Positions 17,465 to 25,073 of a stretch of DNA of 64,000 nucleotides are shown in pieces. The notes under the pieces were generated by a model. That model had not been told where the DNA came from and did not search any database. It saw only the letters and a program-made list of their open reading frames with translations. The stretch's first letter is position 1. The number at the start of each line of letters is the position of its first letter. The DNA comes from Algiphilus sp965216485. Its GTDB lineage: Bacteria > Pseudomonadota > Gammaproteobacteria > Nevskiales > Nevskiaceae. Both the position numbers and the translations under genes were made by a program. The DNA is taken from contig NZ_OZ244162.1 in assembly GCF_965216485.1 (NCBI RefSeq), forward strand, positions 1,922,001-1,986,000, written 5' to 3'.

Positions 17465-18514
17465 ATGAGATGGAGTTGCGCGGGAGCGCACGTCTGCCTC
17501 GCGCCCTTTGTGTTGGGTCTCCTGCTGTGCTTACCCACAACCATCGCGGCGCACAGCGAAGACGGGGCGAGGCGCTGGCGCTTTGCCTTTGCCAATGACG
17601 CCTTTCTTCGCTCGGACAACCAATTCAGCAATGGTCTGACCCTGCAGCTGCATTCGCCGCGCGCATCGCATCTCTCTGCAACGCGCGGTACACCGGCTTT
17701 CGGCAAAGCCCTGGCGCGCCTGGTGTTGCCCACCGGCAGAGGATGGATGTATCGCGAGGGCTGGGGCCTGGCGCAGGGGGTCCAGAATCCGGACGATCTG
17801 GAGCGAACGTCGATCCAGCTCGATGATGTGCCCTACGTGGGCATGCTGGCATGGACCAACAGCTTCATTGCCTTCAACGACAGTGAAATGATCGGGCTTC
17901 AGACGTTGGTCGGGTGGGTCGGTCCGTTGAGCTTCGGCGAAGACATGCAGCGCGCGGCGCATCGCATGTTGGCGGTGACGCCGCCCAGTGGTTGGGAACA
18001 TCAGCTCGGCAATGAGCCCCTGCTCAATGTCTATGTCATGCGCAAGCTAAAGCTCTGGCGTGTGCCCGGGGCGGACATCTCTTTCAGCAGTGACGCGGCG
18101 CTCGGCAATGTCTACACCCAGGTGCAGACGGCGCTGGAGTGGCGGTTGGGTCGTTTGCCGCGCGGCTTTGCGCCGCAACTGGCCGCTGTGGGTCGCAGCG
18201 TCGAGCATGACGGTCGCATGCGGTGGTCCGGCCGGACCTACGCCTATGCCACCGTGGCGCTTCGCGGCAGTGCCTTCATGTTCGTCATGCCGCGCGACGG
18301 CAATCTGTTGCGCAGGGGGAACCGCTGGACGCGGGAGAATACTCTCGATCCCGCGCTGCTGGTGGGCCAGGCCGTGCTCGGCGCCCATCTGGAGCGTCGT
18401 GCGTGGAGCGTGCATGCCCATGTCGTGCTGGCTACGGATGCCGTGCGCGGTCTTGGCCGCATCAAGGACCCACGCAACGAATTCGGCGTGATCAGCGTCG
18501 AATGGCAGTTCTAG
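17465..18514 (+). CDS. LpxR-type lipid A deacylase family outer-membrane protein (DUF2219)
   Basis: A 349-residue predicted outer-membrane beta-barrel. The family pattern is intact: FANDAF with the Asn-Asp pair near the mature N terminus, FSNGLTLQLHSPR, then GWVGPLSFGEDMQRAAH with the conserved His, GWEHQLGNEPLLN, and an aromatic C terminus ending in Phe. LpxR removes the 3'-acyloxyacyl group of lipid A. The start was set at the ATG beginning a hydrophobic signal peptide ending TTIAAHS, preceded by GGGGCAGGG; an upstream in-frame ATG at 17399 would add 22 hydrophilic residues. Catalytic competence is likely but the substrate in this organism is unproven. Confidence 0.85.
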   Translation: MRWSCAGAHVCLAPFVLGLLLCLPTTIAAHSEDGARRWRFAFANDAFLRSDNQFSNGLTLQLHSPRASHLSATRGTPAFGKALARLVLPTGRGWMYREGWGLAQGVQNPDDLERTSIQLDDVPYVGMLAWTNSFIAFNDSEMIGLQTLVGWVGPLSFGEDMQRAAHRMLAVTPPSGWEHQLGNEPLLNVYVMRKLKLWRVPGADISFSSDAALGNVYTQVQTALEWRLGRLPRGFAPQLAAVGRSVEHDGRMRWSGRTYAYATVALRGSAFMFVMPRDGNLLRRGNRWTRENTLDPALLVGQAVLGAHLERRAWSVHAHVVLATDAVRGLGRIKDPRNEFGVISVEWQF

Positions 18515-18544
18515 GCCATGTCTCGCGCGATCACGCAGCGGGCT

Positions 18545-19630
18545 TCACGCCGTGACCGGATGCTCGGAAAACCGATACCAGCGGCGTGTCTCGAAATCGA
18601 AGAGCTTGCACTGGGCGAAGATGCCGCGCACCGTCCGCCAGCGGAAGCGGTACTCATGGATGCTGTCGCCAAAGCGCGCCTTGATGTCGGCATAGGCGCC
18701 AGGCAAATGGTAGTAGGGCACGTGCGGGTGCACATGATGTGGCACGTGCACCATGATGTTGTGGGTGAGCCACGCCATCGGCCGCGAGAAGTGGATCACC
18801 GTGCTGCAGTAGAGCTGACCGACCGCCGGTCCCCATTGTTCGCGATCCAGGAAATACGGAATCTGCGGGTGGGTGTGGTGCAGATAGACGAAGAAAGCGA
18901 TGAAGTAGTTGAACACGATGAAGGGCAACACCACGCCGGCAAGCACACCGCTCCATCCGCCGCCATAGCGCCAGGCGAGCGCGCTCATCAGCAGGAAGAA
19001 GGCGAGGGTGATGCCCTTGCCCACGCGCATGGACCGGCGTTGCTCGGGACTCTGTCCCGGGTTGAATCGGACCATCCCCTGCCACCAGACCCGACGCAGG
19101 TAGTGCAGTGCGCAACCCGGAAGCGAGCGTTCGATGCGGTACAGCCAACGCTCCAGCCTACTTGCGCTGCGGTATTCCTCCGGTGTCCAGGGGCGCCAGA
19201 TCCAATCGATGGAACTCAACGACGTGAAGCCGTGGTGCACCCGGTTATGGCCGAAGGCCCACAGCCGGTAGACATTGAGGGAGGGCAGCATGGCGATCGT
19301 GCCGAGCACCTCGCTGAGCCGCCGATTCTCGAACAGTGCGCCGTGTGCGGCGTCGTGTGCCCACACGAAGAGGAAGGCGACGAAGCAACCCGCGCCCAGG
19401 CCGAACAACAGCTGCAGCCAGATGGCTTCTGCCAGGAAAACGCCACTCATGCACAGCAGGTAACCCACCGCGTCGACCGCGAGCCCGAAGAGGGCGCGCG
19501 GTGTCGAGCGCTGCATGCGCGCGGGCTGGATGCAGGCGCGCACGCTGCGCAGGCTGGTCGCGCGCAGTTGCGGAAGGGGGTCCAAGGCGGTCAAGCCGTC
19601 AGAGGGAGCCAGCGGGGCGGAATCGGGCAT
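18545..19630 (-). CDS. Membrane fatty acid desaturase
   Basis: A 361-residue integral membrane di-iron desaturase. The three histidine boxes are HDAAHG, HNRVHH and HVPHHVHPHVPYYH, with hydrophobic segments between them (for example around VGYLLCMSGVFLAEAIWLQL and VLAGVVLPFIVFNYFIAFFV). Such enzymes introduce double bonds into acyl chains of lipids or acyl-CoA using O2. The third box is unusually histidine-rich. The closest type by eye is the acyl-lipid/DesA-like group, but related hydroxylases or ketolases cannot be excluded. Confidence 0.88.
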   Translation of the reverse strand: MPDSAPLAPSDGLTALDPLPQLRATSLRSVRACIQPARMQRSTPRALFGLAVDAVGYLLCMSGVFLAEAIWLQLLFGLGAGCFVAFLFVWAHDAAHGALFENRRLSEVLGTIAMLPSLNVYRLWAFGHNRVHHGFTSLSSIDWIWRPWTPEEYRSASRLERWLYRIERSLPGCALHYLRRVWWQGMVRFNPGQSPEQRRSMRVGKGITLAFFLLMSALAWRYGGGWSGVLAGVVLPFIVFNYFIAFFVYLHHTHPQIPYFLDREQWGPAVGQLYCSTVIHFSRPMAWLTHNIMVHVPHHVHPHVPYYHLPGAYADIKARFGDSIHEYRFRWRTVRGIFAQCKLFDFETRRWYRFSEHPVTA

Positions 19631-19762
19631 CGGTGGTCACCAGACAGCGGCCCAGTGGCGCGCCGTATGCTTGTGAAACAATCGCGCCGGAGACTGCCCC
19701 AGTTCTGCGCTGCCGACCTTGACCTGGGTCAATGCGCGCGCGGTTGCCGGGCGGGACCAGCT

Positions 19763-20593
19763 TCAGGGGGTGTATTCGCTGTGGGCGGCCGTGGTGTCGC
19801 GTTCATCGCGCCTGGGGCGCAGCAGCGGTTCCTGGATATCGCGCTGATGGATCGCTTCGCGGATCTGGTCCAGGTTTTCGCGCAGGATATCGGCTACCAA
19901 TTCGTCGGTGCGCGGGTCCTGCAGAATCTGCAGGACCACGCTCAACGAGGTGTCGGCGCTGACCTTTGCGATATCGCGATAGAAGGGCAGGCGCTGCAGA
20001 TAGGCCGTTCTGGAATCGGCGGCGATCTGGTCCAGGATGGTGTCGACCAGGGTTTGATGATTCTGTTCCAGGGCACGCGCCACGTTCTGGGTGTAGTGCC
20101 CCTTCTTCAGGACATCGGCGACCTCGCCGATCACGGCAATGGTGATCGGACGCTTGATGACGCCAATGATGATGTTGGAGAAGCGACGCACAAGGCGATA
20201 GACGAATTCCTCGCCGAGCGCGCGATCGGCGGCGCGCCCCAGACGCGACAGCAGGATGATGACCCGCACTACGCGCAGCAGGCGCAGGCCGCGCAGGGCC
20301 GGGTCGGCAACCGGGATCATGCCCAGCACCTCGTACCAGCGGCGCAGCGGAAAATTCAAGGGCCAGCCGGCTTCGCGCCACCGGAACAGGAATTCGACCA
20401 GGAAGATGCCGCAGACCACGAAGTCGGAAATGATGATCCAGCGCAGGACTTCGGGCGAGACATCGCCGAAGGTCGCCCAGCTCAGCACGATGACCGAGAC
20501 GAAGGCCAGCACCAGCATGATCCAATCAACCATGCGCACGGTTTCGCGCTGTCGCCCGAAGACAGCCTGAAAGCTGGAATCCTGCTCGGTCAT
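19763..20593 (-). CDS. Voltage-sensor-domain membrane protein lacking a pore, with a helical C-terminal domain
   Basis: A 276-residue protein annotated in relatives as an ion transporter. Residues about 20-125 look like a four-helix voltage sensor: S1 VDWIMLVLAFVSVIVLSWATF, S2/S3 around IIISDFVVCGIFLVEFLF, and an S4 with arginine every third residue (RGLRLLRVVRVIILLSRLGR). No pore helix or selectivity filter follows. The remaining 140 residues are amphipathic and charged and of unknown fold. An in-sequence GGGAG ribosome site supports the start. It may be a voltage-responsive regulator or a proton channel-like protein; no function is assigned. Confidence 0.75.
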   Translation of the reverse strand: MTEQDSSFQAVFGRQRETVRMVDWIMLVLAFVSVIVLSWATFGDVSPEVLRWIIISDFVVCGIFLVEFLFRWREAGWPLNFPLRRWYEVLGMIPVADPALRGLRLLRVVRVIILLSRLGRAADRALGEEFVYRLVRRFSNIIIGVIKRPITIAVIGEVADVLKKGHYTQNVARALEQNHQTLVDTILDQIAADSRTAYLQRLPFYRDIAKVSADTSLSVVLQILQDPRTDELVADILRENLDQIREAIHQRDIQEPLLRPRRDERDTTAAHSEYTP

Positions 20594-20709
20594 GAATGGC
20601 TCCCTGATTCTTTGTGGGGCACGCTAGGGGGCCGGCGAGGACGGGTCAAGGCGGCGTGGCGGCCGGACCCGTCGCGCCTTTCCATTTTCAGCCCTCCACG
20701 GAGTGCCGC

Positions 20710-21648
20710 ATGCCTGCACTGACCCACTGGTATTTGCCTTCCTCTGGCTTTCGCCATCAGGCGGGGCCAGGTCACCCGGAATCGCCGCAGCGACTGGTCG
20801 CGATTCAACAAGCGCTGAGCGGCCAGAACTTGATCGAGGAGGTCGCGGAGGCCCAGGACGAAGCGCTATTGCGGGTGCATCAGCCGGCGCATCTCGTGCG
20901 TATCGCGCGCCTGAAGGGTCGAGATACCCCCTTGGCGCTCGACCCTGATACCCAGGGCAATGGCGATAGCTATGCTGCCGCGCGCCTTGCCGCCGGTTGC
21001 GCCGTGGATGCGGTTGACCGTGTGCGTAGCGCAGGCGGCCTGGCCTTCTGCGCGGTGCGCCCCCCAGGTCACCATGCCGAGCCGGGGCGCGCTATGGGCT
21101 TTTGCTTCTACAACCATGTGGCTGTGGCGGCCGCACACGCGCTGGCAAGCGGGCTGGAGCGTGTCGCCATTCTGGATTTCGATGTGCATTACGGTAACGG
21201 CACTTCGCTGGCCTTCGCCGAAGACCCAAGGGTGCTGGTCTGCCAGACCTATCAGGACCCTTTCTATCCCTTCTGGCGCTCATTGGATCGCGCACACATC
21301 GTCGATGCGGCCCTGCCACACGGCTCGGATGGTGAGGCGATGCGGCATGCGGTCGAGACCCATTGGGCACCCACGCTCGATGCGCATGGGCCGCAACTAA
21401 TCCTGGTTTCGGCCGGCTTCGACGCGCATCGGCTGGACCCGCTGGCCGGATTGCAATGGGAGACCGACGACTATGCTTGGCTCGGCCATTGGATCGGGGA
21501 CCAGGCGCGACGCCACTGTGCAGGCCATTGCGTGGCGACTCTGGAAGGCGGTTACGAACCGCAGGCGCTTGCCGAATCCGTCGTGGCCTTCTGCCACGCT
21601 TTTCATGACAAGGAACAACAGGACAACGATGCAAACCCGACACTGTGA
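20710..21648 (+). CDS. Histone-deacetylase-family amidohydrolase (class II/acetoin-utilisation type)
   Basis: A 312-residue zinc-dependent deacetylase-fold protein. Recognisable elements are GHPESPQRL at the N terminus, RPPGHHAEPGRAMGFCFYNH (His-His charge relay), DFDVHYGNGT (zinc ligands Asp and His), SAGFDAH (third ligand) and EGGYE with the catalytic Tyr. Bacterial members deacylate acetyl-lysine, acetylpolyamines or related amides. Its 3' end overlaps the next gene by 20 bases. It is divergent from the voltage-sensor gene. Confidence 0.92.
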   Translation: MPALTHWYLPSSGFRHQAGPGHPESPQRLVAIQQALSGQNLIEEVAEAQDEALLRVHQPAHLVRIARLKGRDTPLALDPDTQGNGDSYAAARLAAGCAVDAVDRVRSAGGLAFCAVRPPGHHAEPGRAMGFCFYNHVAVAAAHALASGLERVAILDFDVHYGNGTSLAFAEDPRVLVCQTYQDPFYPFWRSLDRAHIVDAALPHGSDGEAMRHAVETHWAPTLDAHGPQLILVSAGFDAHRLDPLAGLQWETDDYAWLGHWIGDQARRHCAGHCVATLEGGYEPQALAESVVAFCHAFHDKEQQDNDANPTL

Positions 21649-23071
21649 TGTAGCCATCATCGGCACCGGTACCGCGGGCATGGGCGCCTATCGCGCGGCA
21701 AAGGCCCATACCGACAAGGTGCTGCTCATCGAGGGGGGTGTCTATGGCACCACCTGCGCCCGCATCGGCTGCATGCCTTCAAAGTTGCTGATTGCTGCGG
21801 CCAATGCGGCGCACGCGGCGCAGGAGGCCGGTGGCTTTGGGGTGCATGTGAACGGCATGCGGATCGAAGGCAACGAGGTGATGCAGCGCGTGCAGCGCGA
21901 GCGCGACCGTTTCGTCGGCTTTGTCGTCGATACGGTCGACGGCTGGTCGGAAGCCGATCGCATCCGGGCGCATGCGGCCTTCGAAGCCCCCGGTGTGCTG
22001 CGCCTTGACGACGGTACCCGCGTCGAGGCTGGGCGCATCGTCATCGCCACCGGTAGCCGCACCTTCATTCCGCCGCCGCTGGCAGCCCTTGCGAGGGCGC
22101 GTGTCGATACCAACGAGACCGTGTTCGAGTGGCCGGATTTTCCCGCATCCGTGGCGGTGTTCGGCGCCGGTGTCATCGCACTCGAAATCGGGCAGGCCCT
22201 GCATCGGCTGGGCGTACGGGTGCGTCTCTTCGGCCGCAGTCAGCGCATTGGCGGCATCACCGACCCCGAGGTGGCGGAGCAGGCGCGCAGCGCCCTTGGG
22301 GCGGAACTGCCGCTGGCGCTGAGCAGCACCGTTGACACCGTGGTCGACGAGGGCAATGGCTTCCTCGTGCGCTGGCGCGACGCCGACGGCAAGGCGCAGG
22401 AAGAGCGCTTCGCGCGCGTGCTGGCGGCCACGGGCCGGATTCCCAATATCGATGGCCTTGCGCTGGAACACGCCGGCATCCCGCTGAATGCCGAGGGCCT
22501 TCCGGATCACGATCCCGCGACCGGACGTTGCGGCGACAGTGCCATCTTCCTCGCCGGCGATGTCACCGGCGAATTGCCGCTGCTGCACGAGGCGGCGGAT
22601 GAGGGACGCATCGCCGGTGACAACGCCGGCCGTTATCCCCACGTGCAGCCACAGCGTCGGCGCGCACCGCTGGCCGTGGTGTTCTGCGAGCCTCAGATTG
22701 CCGCGGTCGGACAGAGCTTTCAGGCGTTGTGTCAGAGCGGGCAGGCCTTTGCCGTCGGGCAGGTGGATTTCGCGGGGCAGGGGCGGGCGCGCGTCATGCG
22801 CGAGAATGCCGGCGTGCTTCGCGTCTATGCGGCGCATGGCTCGGGCCGACTGCTCGGCGCCGAGATGGTGGGGCCGCGCGCCGAGCACCTCGCCCATCTG
22901 CTGGCCTGGTCCGTCCAGGCCGGCCTCACCATCGACGCGATGCTGGCGATGCCCTTCTACCACCCTGTGGTCGAGGAGGGATTGCGCACCGCGCTGCGCG
23001 ACTGTGCCCATGCGTTGCACTGCGGGCCGAAGCCGGTGCCGGGCTGTTCCGAATACGGTCCCGGGGATTGA
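21629..23071 (+). CDS. Dihydrolipoamide dehydrogenase-like pyridine nucleotide-disulfide oxidoreductase
   Basis: A 480-residue flavoprotein. The FAD motif is IIGTGTAGMGAY, the redox disulfide CARIGCMPSK (CxxxxC) is near residues 42-51, the NAD motif is VFGAGVIALEIG, the second FAD motif is AIFLAGDVTGELPL, and the C-terminal dimer segment is YHPVVEEGLRTALRD with the active-site His-Glu pair. It should transfer electrons between NAD(P)H and a disulfide or dithiol. No E2 or E3 partner genes are nearby, so it is not obviously the housekeeping Lpd. The ATG overlaps the deacetylase gene's 3' end by 20 bases. Confidence 0.9.
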   Translation: MQTRHCDVAIIGTGTAGMGAYRAAKAHTDKVLLIEGGVYGTTCARIGCMPSKLLIAAANAAHAAQEAGGFGVHVNGMRIEGNEVMQRVQRERDRFVGFVVDTVDGWSEADRIRAHAAFEAPGVLRLDDGTRVEAGRIVIATGSRTFIPPPLAALARARVDTNETVFEWPDFPASVAVFGAGVIALEIGQALHRLGVRVRLFGRSQRIGGITDPEVAEQARSALGAELPLALSSTVDTVVDEGNGFLVRWRDADGKAQEERFARVLAATGRIPNIDGLALEHAGIPLNAEGLPDHDPATGRCGDSAIFLAGDVTGELPLLHEAADEGRIAGDNAGRYPHVQPQRRRAPLAVVFCEPQIAAVGQSFQALCQSGQAFAVGQVDFAGQGRARVMRENAGVLRVYAAHGSGRLLGAEMVGPRAEHLAHLLAWSVQAGLTIDAMLAMPFYHPVVEEGLRTALRDCAHALHCGPKPVPGCSEYGPGD

Positions 23072-23188
23072 GGCGGCGATGCTGCCTGCTGGCAGCTCGC
23101 GTGAGAAGGCATCATGGGCCGCCTGGGCAGGCTATGCTGCCAGCGCGACCACCAGCGCACACTGACAGACCCACTAAGGATGGCATTG

Positions 23189-23641
23189 ATGCTTCAAAGT
23201 CTTGAACTACCCAACGAAATGCGCGTCTCCGACACTATGCTCAGCGCCGGTCAGCCGGACGGCATGCAGTTCCGGCAGGCCGCCGATGCAGGCGTGCAGC
23301 ATGTGATCAATCTTCGTCCACTGCAGGAGCAGGGCGAGGATGAATCCTCGCTGGTCGAGGAGCTTGGCATGCGTTACCACCATCTCCCCATCGCCGGGCC
23401 GCAGGATCTGAATGCGGACACGGTGCGCATGCTCGATGGCCTGCTGTCGGAAATCGGTTCCGCTCCCACTGTCTTCCATTGTGCCAGTGGCAACCGCGTG
23501 GGTGCCATGCTCGCTCTGCGCGCGGCCTGGCATCAGGGCATGGATAGCGACGCGGCACTGGCCCTTGGGCGGCAGAGCGGCCTGACTAAGATGGAGCCCC
23601 TCGTTCGCGAGATTCTGGACAGCACGCCGCCCGCCGCCTGA
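23189..23641 (+). CDS. DUF442/Blh-type phosphatase-like protein
   Basis: A 150-residue protein with a dual-specificity phosphatase-like fold. It has the DUF442 opening VSDTMLSAGQPDGMQFRQAA, VINLRP, and a CX5R P-loop (FHCASGNRVGA) near residue 100. The family is found alone or fused to beta-lactamase-like sulfur dioxygenases (Blh). The start at the second ATG is preferred because AAGGA lies eight bases upstream; an ATG nine bases earlier is in frame. The substrate is unknown. Confidence 0.85.
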   Translation: MLQSLELPNEMRVSDTMLSAGQPDGMQFRQAADAGVQHVINLRPLQEQGEDESSLVEELGMRYHHLPIAGPQDLNADTVRMLDGLLSEIGSAPTVFHCASGNRVGAMLALRAAWHQGMDSDAALALGRQSGLTKMEPLVREILDSTPPAA

Positions 23642-23648
23642 GTCCGCC

Positions 23649-25046
23649 ATGAACCCGCCCAGTGCCGCCGGCGCGCGCGTGGCGCGCGTGCCGCACACCC
23701 TCGTTCTGCTGTTCGGCATGATGGTTGCGGCCTGGCTGATGACCTGGCTGCTGCCACAGGGCAGCTTCGAGACCGTCAAGAACGAGGCCGGCCGCTCGTT
23801 GGTGGTGGCGGGCACCTACGCGCCTGTCGATGATCGCGTCCAGCTTTCGCCGCTGGCGCTGTTTACCGCCATACCGCGGGCGATGGCCGATGCTGCGCCC
23901 ATCATCTTTTTCGTGCTGATCGTGGGCGGCGCCGTAGGTACCTTGCGGGCCAGCGGGGCGATCGACGCCGGGCTCGGGCGGGCACTGCATCTGCTGGCCG
24001 ATCATCCGGGTTGGCTAATTGCCGGCGGCGTCACGCTATTTGCTACCGCCTCGGCGGCGCTGGGGACCTCGGCCGAGTACATCCCGCTGGTGGCCATCCT
24101 GGCGGCGCTGGCAGTGAGCCTGCAGTTCGACCGCATGACGGCGGTCGGCATCGTGCTCGCGGGCTACGGCGCGGGTTACGGGGTTGCCTTTCTCAATCCG
24201 TTCACGGTGCTTGCCGCGCACGAAGTCGCCGAGCTGCAGCCGGGCTCGGGCATGTGGTATCGGCTGTTGTTGTTCATTCCCTTTGTCGCCATCGGCATCC
24301 ATCACGTCTGGCGCTATGCCCGACGCGTGCAGGCCGACCCGGGGCGCAGTCTGGTCGCAGGTCTGCCCGCGAATATCGAGCCCGTCACGGAAACGCTGGC
24401 ACTTAATACACGGCATCGCGCCTGCCTGTGGGCCACCCTGGGCGCCATCCTGCTCTTGATCTGGGGCATCGGCTGGCGCGGCTGGTATCTCAACGAATTG
24501 ACGGCGACCTTCTTTGGTCTGGCCGTGGTGATCATCGCCATCGGGCGGCTGGGGGCGAGCACCGGCGCACAGGCCTTCGTGCAGGGGGCCGCCGAGCTGG
24601 TGGGCACCGCGCTACTGATCGGTTTTGCGCGTGGAATCAGCCTGTTGCTGGAGGATGGTCAAGTACTGCATACCATCGTGCACGGGCTCTCGATTCCCTT
24701 GCAGATGGTTGGAGAGCATCTGGCGGCGGTGGGCATGCTGCTGGTGCAGACCCTGCTCAACCTGTTCATTCCATCGGGTAGCGGGCAGGCCTACGCAACC
24801 ATACCGATCATGGCGCCGGTGGCAGACCTGGTTGGCATCCAACGGCAGGTGGCGGTACTGGCCTTTCAGTTTGGAGACGGTTTCTCGAATATCGTCGTGC
24901 CGACCAACCCCGTACTGATGGGCATTCTCGGCGCAGCCGCCATTCCCTATGATCGTTGGTTGCGTTTCGTGCTTCCGCTGCTCGCCAAATGGCTGGTGGC
25001 AGCGGCCGCCGCCCTGATGATCGCCGTGAGTATCGGCTACCACTAG
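23649..25046 (+). CDS. YfcC/DcuC-superfamily membrane transporter
   Basis: A 465-residue polytopic membrane protein with about ten to twelve hydrophobic segments, starting with HTLVLLFGMMVAAWLMTWLLPQG and including the conserved GTSAEYIPLVAIL, YGAGYGVAFLNPF and a second pseudo-repeat with NLFIPSGSGQAYATIPIMAP and FQFGDGFSNIVVPTNPVLMG. The inverted repeats are typical of the YfcC family, assigned to amino acid, peptide or C4-dicarboxylate transport. It starts seven bases after the DUF442 gene and probably shares its transcript. The cargo is not predictable. Confidence 0.85.
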   Translation: MNPPSAAGARVARVPHTLVLLFGMMVAAWLMTWLLPQGSFETVKNEAGRSLVVAGTYAPVDDRVQLSPLALFTAIPRAMADAAPIIFFVLIVGGAVGTLRASGAIDAGLGRALHLLADHPGWLIAGGVTLFATASAALGTSAEYIPLVAILAALAVSLQFDRMTAVGIVLAGYGAGYGVAFLNPFTVLAAHEVAELQPGSGMWYRLLLFIPFVAIGIHHVWRYARRVQADPGRSLVAGLPANIEPVTETLALNTRHRACLWATLGAILLLIWGIGWRGWYLNELTATFFGLAVVIIAIGRLGASTGAQAFVQGAAELVGTALLIGFARGISLLLEDGQVLHTIVHGLSIPLQMVGEHLAAVGMLLVQTLLNLFIPSGSGQAYATIPIMAPVADLVGIQRQVAVLAFQFGDGFSNIVVPTNPVLMGILGAAAIPYDRWLRFVLPLLAKWLVAAAAALMIAVSIGYH

Positions 25047-25073
25047 GCGGCGGCGCTGTCGTCGCGTCGCCTT

